Counted from the first letter of the stretch, positions 16,828-25,883 are shown. The stretch: DNA of 64,000 bases from BRHc4a sp049323755 (GCA_049323755.1 JBMOPE010000015.1:13606-77605); one strand, 5' to 3'. The notes: a model not told the origin generated them from the sequence alone. Translations and numbers: made by a program.

Positions 16828-18125
16828 GTCAAAATGAATTCCTTTTGACCTTTTCCTTTGACCTCAAGGTTATTAAATACTATATGACCGTTAACCATTG
16901 TAAGCTTTACATTCAGTTCCCTGTCGAGGAGCACCAGGTCCGCATCCATTCCGGGGGCCAGTGCTCCTTTAGTGTTTTCTTTTCCCAGCAGGCGGGCAGG
17001 ATTGAGGCTGGCCATCCGGACGGCCTCATGAATAGGAATACCGGCTTTTTTAACCATATTCCTTACTGTATCAATCATTGTCAGTGAACTACCGGCAACA
17101 GGCCCCTCCGCAAGGGTAATTTTCCCATTCTTCATGGCTATTTTACGATCATTGAACACATATTCCCCGTCCGGCATCCCAGCTGCAGAAACTGCGTCGG
17201 TGGCCAGGGTCAATCCCCTGTTTCCCTTTACAGAATAAAGAAGTTTTAGCACTGAGGGGTGCAGGTGGCTATCGTCGGCAATAATTTCGGCGGTAATATC
17301 CTTGCTTGCAAGTACAGCACCTACAAGTCCCGGCTCCCGGTGGTGAAGTGGGGAGGACGCGTTGAAGAGGTGAATAGCATGCCTTACCCCTGCTTTAAAG
17401 GAAGACATGGATATTTCATAGGTGGCCTCGGTGTGCCCGGCTGCGACCACAATACCCTCCCTTGAAAGCAGTTTTATAAGTCTGGTGCTGCCCGGCAGTT
17501 CAGGGGCTAATGTGACCATTCTTAAAAAACCTTCGCCTAGGTTTATGAAATCATTCATTTCTTTTATGCTGACTTCCCTCAAATAGGCTGGATTTATGGC
17601 TCCGGCACGGGCGGGGTTCAGATGAGGCCCCTCCATGTGAGCGCCTATAAGCTGGGCCCCCTCAGTTATCCTCATGGCAAAGGCACTTACTGTTGAAAGG
17701 GCCTTTTTGCTTTTTGCGCCGGTAGAGGGCGCCAGGGTTGCCAGGAATGATGTTGTTCCTCCCCCGGCATGGTATGCCGCTATTTTTTTTACAGAGTCAG
17801 CCGTCCCGTCAAGGGTGTCGCATCCGGCTCCCCCGTGGACATGAAGGTCAATAAAGCCCGGGGATATAAGAAGTCCTTTACCGTCAATCTCAATGCAATC
17901 CCTTGAGCAATCTTCCTTGCTGCAGCATATTTTGGCAGCTTCAGATTTTAAGGAATGGGGGCCTGCAGGCTTTGGCCTGACTGTACAGCAAAGCCCTCCA
18001 TAAATGCTGTCGGGATTGGGTGCCCCGGGTACAGCTATTTTACCCCTTCTTATCAATAGCCCCTTGTTGGGGACAGTGCCGCTGGATGTAATTAATTGTC
18101 CTCCGCATATCAGATAATCATTCAT
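16824..18125 (-). CDS. nagA: N-acetylglucosamine-6-phosphate deacetylase
   Basis: NagA removes acetate from GlcNAc-6-phosphate in amino-sugar catabolism and cell-wall recycling. Metal-site and substrate motifs are all present: FIDLHVHGGAG, HMEGPHLNPARAGAI, AAGHTEATYE, HLFNASSPLHHREPG and LATDAV. The protein is 433 residues, about 45 longer than usual. The excess is an insertion at about residues 36-80 near the N-terminal beta-domain, carrying six cysteines (CC at 46-47, CC at 67-68, Cys73, Cys77). No nagB or PTS gene is adjacent. The start ATG is the first of the frame. Confidence 0.93.
   Translation of the reverse strand: MNDYLICGGQLITSSGTVPNKGLLIRRGKIAVPGAPNPDSIYGGLCCTVRPKPAGPHSLKSEAAKICCSKEDCSRDCIEIDGKGLLISPGFIDLHVHGGAGCDTLDGTADSVKKIAAYHAGGGTTSFLATLAPSTGAKSKKALSTVSAFAMRITEGAQLIGAHMEGPHLNPARAGAINPAYLREVSIKEMNDFINLGEGFLRMVTLAPELPGSTRLIKLLSREGIVVAAGHTEATYEISMSSFKAGVRHAIHLFNASSPLHHREPGLVGAVLASKDITAEIIADDSHLHPSVLKLLYSVKGNRGLTLATDAVSAAGMPDGEYVFNDRKIAMKNGKITLAEGPVAGSSLTMIDTVRNMVKKAGIPIHEAVRMASLNPARLLGKENTKGALAPGMDADLVLLDRELNVKLTMVNGHIVFNNLEVKGKGQKEFILT
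16827..16850. terminator. Shared terminator between convergent permease and nagA genes
   Basis: GGTCAAAA-TGAATTCC-TTTTGACC followed by TTTTCCTTT. The hairpin starts at the permease stop codon and lies inside the last codons of nagA on the other strand. Confidence 0.6.
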
Positions 18126-18305
18126 AGTTAAAGCACCCGGCCTTGTATTTTAAAGATAAGACATAGTAATAATTCAGTTTTGTATGGATGAAATCCTTCC
18201 TGGTTAATTCTTTTCTTTGTCCGCTGAATTTGGACAGATGTTTAGCAAAGGGCCGAATTGGGAATATTATAAGTGTTCGCGGATTAACTCACTCTTTCTT
18301 TCCCA

Positions 18306-18329
18306 CCCGCCTTTTAAGGCGGGGTTTTT
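18306..18329 (+). terminator. Intrinsic terminator in the nagA-upstream gap
   Basis: CCCGCC-TTTTAA-GGCGGG-G-TTTTT. With the terminator at 18423 it breaks the 410-bp gap 18126-18536 into pieces. No coding frame was found in either piece, so one or two small untranslated transcripts are possible. Confidence 0.7.
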
Positions 18330-18422
18330 AAACGGGTGACAATTTTGGATAAAAAAAGTCAGATAAGTAAACAATAATAATACTGCATTAGGCAGTAAAC
18401 CAGCCTCCTAAATCTCTCTCAT

Positions 18423-18450
18423 GCCCCACACTGCTGTGGGGCTTTTTTTT
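18423..18450 (+). terminator. Intrinsic terminator before the small membrane protein gene
   Basis: GCCCCACA-CTGC-TGTGGGGC followed by eight T residues. The 94 bp between this and the previous terminator also holds TACTGC-ATTAG-GCAGTA, so a short RNA could end here. Confidence 0.85.
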
Positions 18451-18536
18451 ATTATGCAGATCTTCTCTGTTTTGTCCGGGGAGGGAGGATTTTGGTGCTC
18501 CATGAAGGAAAATAATAATAAAGGGAGTGAGTCCGG

Positions 18537-18794
18537 ATGAATGAAAAGCAGAGAGGGCCAGTATATCTGGCCGGGGCTATTATTGCCTGGGCTGTTATTC
18601 TGTGGTTTTTTACAATAAATAACCCCTCCTTCGTACCGGTTGCCAGGATGATTTTTATAATTGGCGTTATTCCTCTGGCTGTGGCCGAGTGGCTTAAGAT
18701 GAAGGGCATTGTCAGTGGAAAGCTGCTGACCCCGTTAAAAGTTGTTCTGATTCTGGGGGCATTCGCTTACTGGTACTTTAAGATGAGGTTATAA
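18537..18794 (+). CDS. Small membrane protein of unknown function
   Basis: An 85-residue protein with three hydrophobic segments: about 11-27, 34-50 and 64-80. The start ATG follows AAGGGAGTGAGTCCGG, a good ribosome-binding site. It is framed by a terminator on each side, so it is probably a single-gene transcript. I recognise no family and no motif that would suggest a function. Confidence 0.7.
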   Translation: MNEKQRGPVYLAGAIIAWAVILWFFTINNPSFVPVARMIFIIGVIPLAVAEWLKMKGIVSGKLLTPLKVVLILGAFAYWYFKMRL

Positions 18795-18802
18795 AACAAA
18801 AA

Positions 18803-18819
18803 GCCCCCGTAGTGGGGGC
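18803..18819. terminator. Bidirectional terminator between convergent small genes
   Basis: GCCCCC-GTAGT-GGGGGC. On the minus strand it is followed by TTTTTGTTTT, on the plus strand only by CTTATG. It best serves the minus-strand gene ending at 18839. Confidence 0.8.
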
Positions 18820-18838
18820 CTTATGAATTGATAACCAT

Positions 18839-19000
18839 TTAAAACCTGAAAAAATTTCCTACGGCCAGGCCTGCGCCAACTGCCACAGCCACGCTGACTA
18901 TAACCCACATTACATCTTTCTTTACTCTGGCTGCAACCATTTCTATGTTGCCGGTCTGCAGTATCTCCTGTTGTAGAACCTGTTGTTTTTGTTTGCTCAA
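18839..19000 (-). CDS. Small single-pass membrane protein (53 residues)
   Basis: Starts with TTG at 19000 behind TAAGGAGGCAAGGCA and reads MSKQKQQVLQQEIL, then a charged linker and one transmembrane helix (VMWVIVSVAVAVGAGLAVG) ending NFFRF. It resembles short tail-anchored peptides with an amphipathic cytoplasmic head. No family was recognised. It sits between gerM upstream and a terminator downstream on the same strand and could be a gerM cotranscript. Confidence 0.65.
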   Translation of the reverse strand: MSKQKQQVLQQEILQTGNIEMVAARVKKDVMWVIVSVAVAVGAGLAVGNFFRF

Positions 19001-19049
19001 TGCCTTGCCTCCTTAGTCTTGTTTTGCTATATAATGTTAACTTATCCTG

Positions 19050-19910
19050 TCAGGGCCATTGAATAGGTATTTTAATAGTATTACGCGATGAGCCTTCCCC
19101 TGAAAATACCTCCAGAATGCCGATTCCTTTTCCCGAAGGTTCAAAGGTTATGCTTATTTCAAAATCTCCCCTGTTGGGGAATTCTTGAGACACCAGGGCC
19201 GAGCTTTCAGCAACTGCTTTTCCGCTTTCATCCAGAAGCCGGGCATGCACCTTTCCTTCAGGCACCCTGGCGCTGCCCTTTACCAGTAAAGGAACTCCGG
19301 CTATCTGGTTTTCAACAGGGTGGGTAACCCATATGGCAGGCTCATATACCTTTTCAAGACTCCTGGTAAAGGGCTGGTCATAGAGGCCTACATGGCCCCA
19401 CCAGTCCATTGCCCTGCTGTCAAGTTTTCCTTCGACCGTAAACATTACTTCCTTTATTTGTGGAAACTCGGTCAAGGTATTGACTATACTCTGGATACCC
19501 AGGGCCTCTCCTGCCGAACCTGCACTGGCATTCAAAACATCAGCCGAGAAATTTACCGTGGCTTTTCCCTCGGCTACTGTGATATCCAATAGCCGTGTAT
19601 TGGAAGGAAGTACTTTCACCGATTCCTGTGTAAGGGGATTTCCGTTGATCAGTTCGTTTACCGCAGCTTTTGGGCCGTCCTCGGTGTAAGGAACCCGGTG
19701 TATTTCCCTTACCAGATAAGCGTCTTTTTCGTTAAACTTGACATAATAAACGGTTATATCTATAGGAGCCTTAGCTGTCTGTGCTTTTGTGTCATTACCG
19801 GGTGGAGTGCCAGGCTTATTGGCGGCTTTTCCTGAAAAGAGCCAGTAACCGCTAATAGCTGCTACCAGTATAACGATAACCGGAAGATACCGTTTCTGAA
19901 TAGTTCCCAC
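19050..19910 (-). CDS. gerM: GerM-type spore germination/sporulation protein (GerMN and Gmad2 domains)
   Basis: A 286-residue protein with an N-terminal membrane anchor at about residues 9-25, then a GerMN domain (about 52-160, including LVREIHRVPYTEDGPKAAVN and KATVNFSADV) and a C-terminal Gmad2 immunoglobulin-like domain (about 185-286, WVTHPVENQIAGVPLLVKGS). GerM of Bacillus is needed for spore formation and germination and contributes to the SpoIIQ-SpoIIIA channel region. The start is GTG at 19910. This is one of the sporulation markers of the window. Confidence 0.88.
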   Translation of the reverse strand: MGTIQKRYLPVIVILVAAISGYWLFSGKAANKPGTPPGNDTKAQTAKAPIDITVYYVKFNEKDAYLVREIHRVPYTEDGPKAAVNELINGNPLTQESVKVLPSNTRLLDITVAEGKATVNFSADVLNASAGSAGEALGIQSIVNTLTEFPQIKEVMFTVEGKLDSRAMDWWGHVGLYDQPFTRSLEKVYEPAIWVTHPVENQIAGVPLLVKGSARVPEGKVHARLLDESGKAVAESSALVSQEFPNRGDFEISITFEPSGKGIGILEVFSGEGSSRNTIKIPIQWP

Positions 19911-19969
19911 CCCCAGTTATTAAGCAGTTCAGGAGAAATTTTTGTCATTAAATGCAGTTATTTGTAGTA

Positions 19970-20000
19970 ATTATAAATAAAGCAGGCATAATTTGCCTGC
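19970..20000 (-). terminator. Intrinsic terminator after the small gene at 20008
   Basis: On the minus strand, GCAGGC-AAATTAT-GCCTGC followed by TTTATTTATAATT, directly after the stop of the 50-residue frame. Confidence 0.75.
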
Positions 20001-20007
20001 CGTTTAT

Positions 20008-20160
20008 TTAATGGGCTGCCCTGCCGTTTGATTTTTCTTCTGTTTCTTCCATGATCTTTTGAATAGGATTTCTGAAAATGGCTGCAAATACACCTATAGC
20101 CCCGCAAATGATCAGTGCATAATAAAAATAAGTATAATCCGATAAGATTTCATTAACCAT
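20008..20160 (-). CDS. Small membrane protein (50 residues)
   Basis: ATG at 20160 behind GGGGAGGATAATT. It has an N-terminal polar stretch, one hydrophobic helix (YFYYALIICGAIGVFAAIF) and a charged tail (EETEEKSNG). It lies 107 bp downstream of ftsK/spoIIIE on the same strand and ends in its own terminator. No family was recognised. The ribosome-binding site, terminator and clean frame support a real gene. Confidence 0.65.
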   Translation of the reverse strand: MVNEILSDYTYFYYALIICGAIGVFAAIFRNPIQKIMEETEEKSNGRAAH

Positions 20161-20267
20161 AATTATCCTCCCCGATTTGCCCCGCGATGGGTTTTATGTT
20201 TTATTTAAATATTATTACATATTTTTATTGGATAGGGAAGAGGTCAATAGTGCCATATAGATAGTTC

Positions 20268-22505
20268 CTAGAGCTGGTCCTTGAATGTTTGCTCAAACTG
20301 TTCCAGTGTCATCCTAATGTTTCTTGGTTTACTACCCTCAAAACCTCCGACAATTCCCCTCCGCTCCATAATATCCACCAGTCTTGCAGCCCGGGCGTAC
20401 CCTATGTGGAGCCTGCGCTGAAGAAGGGATATTGACGCTGTTCCGCTTTCTATAAAGATTTTTACTGCCTGAACCAGTAATTCGTCGTAGTCGTCGTCGC
20501 TGTTACTGCTGGTATCACTGGCCGGGGGGGCCGTAAGAACCTGCTCGTCGTAAACGGGCTGGGCCTGTTCCTTTAAATATGTAACCAGCCCTTCCACTTC
20601 CTGATCGGAAAGGTAAGCTCCCTGTACTCTTACAGGTTTTGCAGCACCCACCGGCAAAAACAGCATGTCCCCCCTCCCGAGGAGCTTTTCCGCCCCGCCC
20701 ATGTCAAGGATTGTCCTGGAATCCACCAGGGAGGATACGGCAAAGGAAATTCTCGAAGGGATGTTTGCTTTAATAAGTCCGGTAATAACATCAACCGAAG
20801 GCCTCTGTGTGGCGATCAAAAGGTGTATTCCGGCTGCCCTCGCCATTTGGGCCAGACGGCAGATGGAGTCTTCAACATCAGCCGGGGCCACCATCATGAG
20901 GTCGGCCAGCTCGTCAATTATGATAACAACAAAGGGCAGCTTCTGGCGGTCTTCCCCCGGGGAATTATTGCAGGTTGTATTATACCTTTCTATATCCCGT
21001 ACCCCTGTTGAGGCAAATAATTCATACCTTCGCTCCATTTCCTTGACAGCCCACCGCAGAGTTCCGGCCGCCTTTTTTGAGTCTGTTACGACAGGGGATA
21101 TGAGGTGCGGTATACCGTTATAGTTTGTCAGCTCAACCATTTTGGGATCCACCATCAGGAGCTTTACCTCATCGGGAGTTGCCTTAAACAGGATGCTTGA
21201 AATAATGGTATTGATGCATACGCTTTTACCGGCACCTGTTGCCCCTGCCACCAGGAGGTGTGGCATTTTCCCAAGGTCAGCCACAATAGGTGTTCCTGCT
21301 ATATCCTTTCCAAGGGCTACTGATAGCTTTGAGGGGGAGTTCTTAAATTCCTTACTTTCTATCAGCTCCCTGAGAGTAACCGGGGATATTTCCCTGTTTG
21401 GAACTTCAATGCCTACCGCAGCCTTTCCGGGTATAGGCGCCTCAATTCGTACCCCCGGGGCGGCAAGATTAAGTGCTATGTCGTCGGCCAGCCCCACGAT
21501 TCTACTTACCTTTATTCCCGGTGGCGGCTGGATTTCGTAACGTGTTATGGCCGGGCCCAGTGACACTCCCACAACCTTTGCCTGTATGCTGAAGCTTTCC
21601 AGTGTGGACTCCAATGTTCTGGCGCGTTCTGCCAGTTCCCTGTCGGAAACCTCATTATTAGCTTTTTCAGTTAATTTAAGGAGGTTAACCGGGGGGAGCC
21701 TGTATATACGGCCGTCAGCCAGAGGCATGGGAGGAATGTCTGCTACTTCTACCCGGGACTTGGTATTTTTCTTTTTGTTCTTTAGCTCTTCCGACGGGTC
21801 CTGGCTCTTTTCTGCTGCCTGGGAGGGTATTAGCGGTCTCTCTGTGTCTGTGTTTTTTTCCTTTAATAATACTGTGCGGCAGTCATCTTCATCCTGTTCT
21901 TCAGCCCGGACCTCTTCGGTAAGGTAATTTAAAACCCACCTCCATACTCCGCTGCCGGCTTTTTTTGCCCTTAGGGTAGCCAGCAGGCCAAGCTGGGCAA
22001 GAGTGTAGCCGGTAATAAGAATTAAGGATACCAGGGTTAGTGAGGCCAGTACAATGTAAGTTCCCACCGTTCCAAAGCAGCTTGTGGCTGCATAAACCGT
22101 CGTTGCGCCGACTATTCCGCCGCCTGCGCCCTTGTAGCCCTGATCCATTAAATCACCCAAAGGGATATCCATATGGGCAAAAGTCAGTAATACCAGTACC
22201 AGTATCGAAAAGCCCACAGCCCTTGGAGTCATTTTAAATTTGCTTTTTTCCCTGATTAGTTTAATACCAAGTAAAACCATTGACAGTATAATGAGGTACC
22301 TGTTTTCTCCGGCTATTACTTCCATGCCTCTCCCCAGAAGTGAGCCAACAGCACCCAGGGCTGTTGTGAAAAAGGAGGCAGCCCCCAGGGAGGCCAGAGT
22401 AATTACAGCTATCCCCAGAATTTCATAACTGATATTGTTTTGAGCCATTTCCGGATGAGAACTTACTCTCTTTGCCGCTATCTTGTTTTTATTGCCGGCT
22501 TTCAT
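20268..22505 (-). CDS. ftsK: DNA translocase FtsK/SpoIIIE
   Basis: A hexameric ATP-driven DNA pump at the division septum. SpoIIIE moves the chromosome into the forespore, FtsK/SftA clears it during division. The 745-residue protein has about four N-terminal membrane helices (residues 30-185), a linker, the alpha-beta motor with Walker A VAGATGAGKSVCIN and Walker B VIIIDELADLM, and a C-terminal winged-helix gamma domain (SLLQRRLHIGYARAARLVD). Sequence alone does not separate FtsK from SpoIIIE roles in clostridia. It is transcribed alone or with the small gene downstream. Confidence 0.95.
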   Translation of the reverse strand: MKAGNKNKIAAKRVSSHPEMAQNNISYEILGIAVITLASLGAASFFTTALGAVGSLLGRGMEVIAGENRYLIILSMVLLGIKLIREKSKFKMTPRAVGFSILVLVLLTFAHMDIPLGDLMDQGYKGAGGGIVGATTVYAATSCFGTVGTYIVLASLTLVSLILITGYTLAQLGLLATLRAKKAGSGVWRWVLNYLTEEVRAEEQDEDDCRTVLLKEKNTDTERPLIPSQAAEKSQDPSEELKNKKKNTKSRVEVADIPPMPLADGRIYRLPPVNLLKLTEKANNEVSDRELAERARTLESTLESFSIQAKVVGVSLGPAITRYEIQPPPGIKVSRIVGLADDIALNLAAPGVRIEAPIPGKAAVGIEVPNREISPVTLRELIESKEFKNSPSKLSVALGKDIAGTPIVADLGKMPHLLVAGATGAGKSVCINTIISSILFKATPDEVKLLMVDPKMVELTNYNGIPHLISPVVTDSKKAAGTLRWAVKEMERRYELFASTGVRDIERYNTTCNNSPGEDRQKLPFVVIIIDELADLMMVAPADVEDSICRLAQMARAAGIHLLIATQRPSVDVITGLIKANIPSRISFAVSSLVDSRTILDMGGAEKLLGRGDMLFLPVGAAKPVRVQGAYLSDQEVEGLVTYLKEQAQPVYDEQVLTAPPASDTSSNSDDDYDELLVQAVKIFIESGTASISLLQRRLHIGYARAARLVDIMERRGIVGGFEGSKPRNIRMTLEQFEQTFKDQL

Positions 22506-22755
22506 TTTTACTCTCCAAATGTTTGTTTTTTAGAAACAGATAACAGGTACGGAATAATTGCGACAAAATGGTATAAAAAGTGAGTATTTAATCTTTTAAG
22601 AGCTTACCATAAAAAATACCAGGTATCAAGTGAGAGGCGGGTTTGCAGATTTGGAGAGTTATTAATGAGTGGAATTTATTTTTTAGCAGGAAAAGGGAAT
22701 ACATGGTGGAAAAGGTAATGTAAAAAGCCGGGGACAATGCCGGGCGGAGGGTGTT

Positions 22756-23598
22756 ATGAAGGTTGCTATTCCTTTCTCTACTGGAGTTATGCTTGCTGCA
22801 ATATTATATCTGAGCGTGGGCTGGTGGGGATTCCTTGTGATATTTCCGTGGATAGGGTTTTCTATTTCGCTGGGAATCTACATAATCTCAGTTGTGCCTC
22901 AGAGGAAGAAGTCCATTGGCAGAAAGGTAGCTATTCTTATGATTTTACCGGTTCTGCTTCTTTTTGTTCCCATTGCGAATAACGAAAATTTCCAACTTGA
23001 AGGTGTTGTTTTAATTATATTAATTGGTTATTTCAATAAGGGTTTTATCCATTATGCGGTAGCAAAAATATTCGGGCCGCTGATCTGGGGCCGGGGGTTT
23101 TGCGGGTGGGCCTGCTGGACGGCGGCTGTTTTGGACTGGCTGCCTATAAAGGATGAGGGAAGGATACCTCCACATTTAAAGAGGATTAGATATATTACCT
23201 TTGCCCTGTCAATAGCTTTACCGGTAGCCCTGGTGTTTTTCCTGGGATTTGATGTGAGAAGAGATTATTTACATAAAACTGAGATGATGTGGATGCTTGT
23301 TGGCAATATAATCTATTATGTGGTGGCAGTTACCTTGGCCTTTGTTTTTAAAAATAAAAGGGCTTTTTGCAAGATTGCCTGTCCTGTGTCAGTTGTTATG
23401 AAGGTTCCCTCGTCAATTAGCCTGATAACCATTTCAGCGTCAGGCAACAAGTGCCGTAAATGCTCACTGTGCAATAAAGCCTGTCCAATGGATGTGGATG
23501 TTATGTCATATATTAGCCGGGGTGAAAGGGTAAGAGACACCGAGTGTGTTTTGTGCATGGACTGCAAACTGGCCTGCCCCTCCGGGGCAATTAAATAA
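22756..23598 (+). CDS. Membrane polyferredoxin, NapH/CcoG-like 4Fe-4S protein
   Basis: A 280-residue protein with about five transmembrane helices and redox centres. WGRGFCGWACWTAAVLDW and FCKIACPVSVVMK are the paired cysteine motifs of the NapH/CcoG membrane family. The C-terminus carries two [4Fe-4S] motifs, CRKCSLCNKACP and CVLCMDCKLACP. It should pass electrons between a membrane carrier and a soluble partner, but no partner gene is adjacent, so its pathway is unknown. The ATG follows GGCGGAGGGTGTT. A 250-bp AT-rich gap precedes it, with no feature I can name. Confidence 0.85.
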   Translation: MKVAIPFSTGVMLAAILYLSVGWWGFLVIFPWIGFSISLGIYIISVVPQRKKSIGRKVAILMILPVLLLFVPIANNENFQLEGVVLIILIGYFNKGFIHYAVAKIFGPLIWGRGFCGWACWTAAVLDWLPIKDEGRIPPHLKRIRYITFALSIALPVALVFFLGFDVRRDYLHKTEMMWMLVGNIIYYVVAVTLAFVFKNKRAFCKIACPVSVVMKVPSSISLITISASGNKCRKCSLCNKACPMDVDVMSYISRGERVRDTECVLCMDCKLACPSGAIK

Positions 23599-23719
23599 TG
23601 CCCTTATACGAAAAAATCTCCCGTAAGTATACAGGAGACCGGAGGCTCAGGTATTTCATGCCTAAAGCAGCCACTATAGAGAATGAGAATTGAGATTCAG
23701 ACAGTAATTTCTATCAGTA

Positions 23720-24487
23720 TTAGTTTTTTTGAATCTTTCTTCTTCTTATGAAAAAAGCTGCCGTACCGGCTAATATGAGAGCAAGGCTTACCAATTGGGC
23801 AATCCTGATTGGTCCCAGCATCAGGCTGTCGGTTCTGAGCCCTTCAATTACCAGGCGGCCCAGTGAATACAGCACAAGGTAAAGCAGGGCAACTTCCCCC
23901 GGGACCTTGCGTCTATTCCAGTAATATGTCAGAAAGAGGAATACACCGAAATCCCACACCGACTCGTAAAGGAAAGTGGGCTGGTAGTACCTTCCTTCTA
24001 TAAACATCTGCTCTTTAATGAAGTTTGGAAAAATTTCCATAAACTGCTCAGAAACAGGTCCACCGTGTGCTTCCTGGTTTATAAAGTTGCCCCAACGGCC
24101 TATGGCCTGGCCCAGAATAAGGCTTGGGGCCAGTATGTCGGCGGTATTCCATACAGAAAGGCCGTATCTTTTCAGGTACCACAGCCCAGCTAATACCCCG
24201 CCCAAGATACCGCCATGAATGGCAAGCCCTCCTTGCCATATGGCAAGGGCGCTTAAAGGGTCATCTCTGTATTCCGGCCAGGTGAAGGCAACATAATAAA
24301 GCCTTGCTCCAATTATGGCAGCTGGAATTATTAAGGTGATTAAATTTATTATGTGGTCCTGGCTTATTTCTGTACGGGCCGCCCGTCGGTAGGCGAGAAG
24401 CGTTCCTGTCAGAAAGGCAGCCGACAGTATTATTCCATACCACCTTACCTCAATAGTCCCAATTTCAAAGGCTACTGGGTTTATCAA
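23720..24487 (-). CDS. lgt: Prolipoprotein diacylglyceryl transferase
   Basis: Lgt attaches diacylglycerol from phosphatidylglycerol to the lipobox cysteine of prelipoproteins. Conserved blocks are VRWYGIILS near the start, AIHGGILGG with the essential His, and GRWGNFINQEAHGGP, the Lgt signature. Seven membrane helices are expected. I chose TTG at 24487, giving MINPVAFEIG as in other Lgt proteins with GGGAGTGG in place, over a GTG 13 codons upstream. Two lipoproteins encoded in this window (25.9 and 56.7 kb) would be its substrates. Confidence 0.95.
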   Translation of the reverse strand: MINPVAFEIGTIEVRWYGIILSAAFLTGTLLAYRRAARTEISQDHIINLITLIIPAAIIGARLYYVAFTWPEYRDDPLSALAIWQGGLAIHGGILGGVLAGLWYLKRYGLSVWNTADILAPSLILGQAIGRWGNFINQEAHGGPVSEQFMEIFPNFIKEQMFIEGRYYQPTFLYESVWDFGVFLFLTYYWNRRKVPGEVALLYLVLYSLGRLVIEGLRTDSLMLGPIRIAQLVSLALILAGTAAFFIRRRKIQKN

Positions 24488-24575
24488 TGTTAACCACTCC
24501 CGCAAATAGCTTATCCCCTGGTACAACTCTTATTCTAAAACGATTTAGACTAATTTGTCAGCAATTTCTTTAAAT

Positions 24576-24670
24576 CGGGAAGTGTGAGTTGGGGTTTGGA
24601 ATAATCGAAATGCAGAAATTGATTTTTATCACCAATTCCTGATTCCCATTTCCCAATTCCGGACCCAGTT
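24576..24670 (+). repeat. Interspersed composite repeat without hairpins
   Basis: A degraded left arm (GAGTTGGGGTTTGG) is followed by GAAATGCAGAAATTGATTTT and TATCACC (24607-24633), then the right arm CCAATTCCTGATTCCC and CCAATTCCGGACCC (24632-24666). It has the same order of blocks as the 58.3-kb copy but lacks the two-hairpin tail. It ends 19 bp before the minus-strand gene at 24689. Confidence 0.75.
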
Positions 24671-24688
24671 TACATCAGAATTAGCACT

Positions 24689-24931
24689 TTAAGAAACCTT
24701 TTGTACAGAATTGTCCTGTTTGGATTTTTTGTTAAAGTATTCTTCTGAATAGTCGGTGGAGATGAGATACAGGTTGACCCAGAGCTCGTGCTCGTTTGGC
24801 TTGCCGTCAAGCTCCTTGGAAACTTCACGGAATTTTTTTTCCACCCGGTCTTTAAATGCTGAAAAGTCCACCAGCAGCTCCATTATATCCCTCTGGCTGT
24901 AGGATAATCCTTCTTTAATAGGTTTGGCCAT
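24689..24931 (-). CDS. Hypothetical protein (80 residues)
   Basis: A soluble, charged protein beginning MAKPIKEGLSYSQRDIMELL, predicted mostly helical (SAFKDRVEKKFREVSKEL). I chose the ATG at 24931 because CAGGGGGT lies just upstream; an in-frame start eight codons earlier has no such site. No family was recognised. It may be one of the small proteins of unknown role typical of spore-forming anaerobes. Confidence 0.6.
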   Translation of the reverse strand: MAKPIKEGLSYSQRDIMELLVDFSAFKDRVEKKFREVSKELDGKPNEHELWVNLYLISTDYSEEYFNKKSKQDNSVQKVS

Positions 24932-25060
24932 GAAGGTACCCCCTGTCTTTAGCATTATTTGGTAATATATATAAAACTAATTATAGATAGTACCGGCATA
25001 AAAGTTAAGGGGTGAAGATTGTCTGTTTTACTCTCTTCCTGCCTGGCGCTGCATTAATAA

Positions 25061-25092
25061 TAAAAAAGACCCGTAACAACGGGCCTTTTTTT
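25061..25092. terminator. Bidirectional terminator
   Basis: AAAAAAGACCCGT-AACA-ACGGGCCTTTTTTT. A T-run follows the stem in either direction. It lies 20 bp after the stop of the minus-strand gene 25112-25780. Confidence 0.85.
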
Positions 25093-25111
25093 ACCGGATC
25101 AAATCGCCTGT

Positions 25112-25780
25112 TTATCTAAAGCCGAATTGGTTTTGCTGGTACGGAGAGTATACCGACTGCGTTCCCAGGTTGCTTTGCAGCGAGAACGGAGTAGTCGCGC
25201 CAAGGTTGGTGCCAAACGCTCCTTGGGTTCCCATACCGTATTGGCTGGTTCCGACATTGGAAAATGCCTGGGCTGTGGTTCCAAGCTGATTTCCGGTGCC
25301 GAAAAGGTTGGCGCTGTAACCTTGCGTGGCGTCTTGCCTGTAGAGCGGGAACTGCGATACTACCGGGGCCATATTAATGTTGGGAATCTGGCTCTGCTGG
25401 TTCTGGCCAAAGGTTCCAAACTGGCCGCTGAATGCACCGGTTCCCGGAATCTGGTTGGTAAGACCAACGGTTGAATAAGCCTGGGGATAAATCCCGGCGG
25501 TTTGTTGAAAATTCCTCTGGAGTGGGGCAACTTGGGCAACCTGGGTTACCATTTGACTTGTAAGGTTTGAAATCTGGTTAAGATCCTGGCTCAGCGCGTT
25601 GGCAACCTGCTGAATCCTTCTCAGCCCCTGAGAGGCCAATATTTCTTTCTGGGTCATCTGCTGAAGCTGTATTGCATTGGCCTGCTCGGACTGCTGCAGC
25701 TGGTTGCATACTTGAGATATGTCATTAATCTCCTGCTGCAGCCTTTGGATTTGCTGTTGAAGCTGGAATACTTGATCCAT
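25112..25780 (-). CDS. Gln/Gly-rich protein with N-terminal coiled coil
   Basis: A 222-residue protein. Residues 1-85 form an uninterrupted heptad-rich coiled coil (VFQLQQQIQRLQQEINDISQ). The rest is low complexity in Gln, Gly, Asn, Phe and Tyr with recurring FGT and NxG steps. The composition resembles spore coat or other surface structural proteins, but this is only suggested by composition. The ATG follows AAGGGGGAAAAAGTAG. It has its own terminator. Confidence 0.65.
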   Translation of the reverse strand: MDQVFQLQQQIQRLQQEINDISQVCNQLQQSEQANAIQLQQMTQKEILASQGLRRIQQVANALSQDLNQISNLTSQMVTQVAQVAPLQRNFQQTAGIYPQAYSTVGLTNQIPGTGAFSGQFGTFGQNQQSQIPNINMAPVVSQFPLYRQDATQGYSANLFGTGNQLGTTAQAFSNVGTSQYGMGTQGAFGTNLGATTPFSLQSNLGTQSVYSPYQQNQFGFR

Positions 25781-25883
25781 CTACTTTTTCCCCCTTGGAA
25801 AATATTTATTGCCATTTCGGCTTCCGGATTTTAGTATTTGCCGGGGGATTTCTATATATACAGGTAATTAAAGGTAAGAGTGG

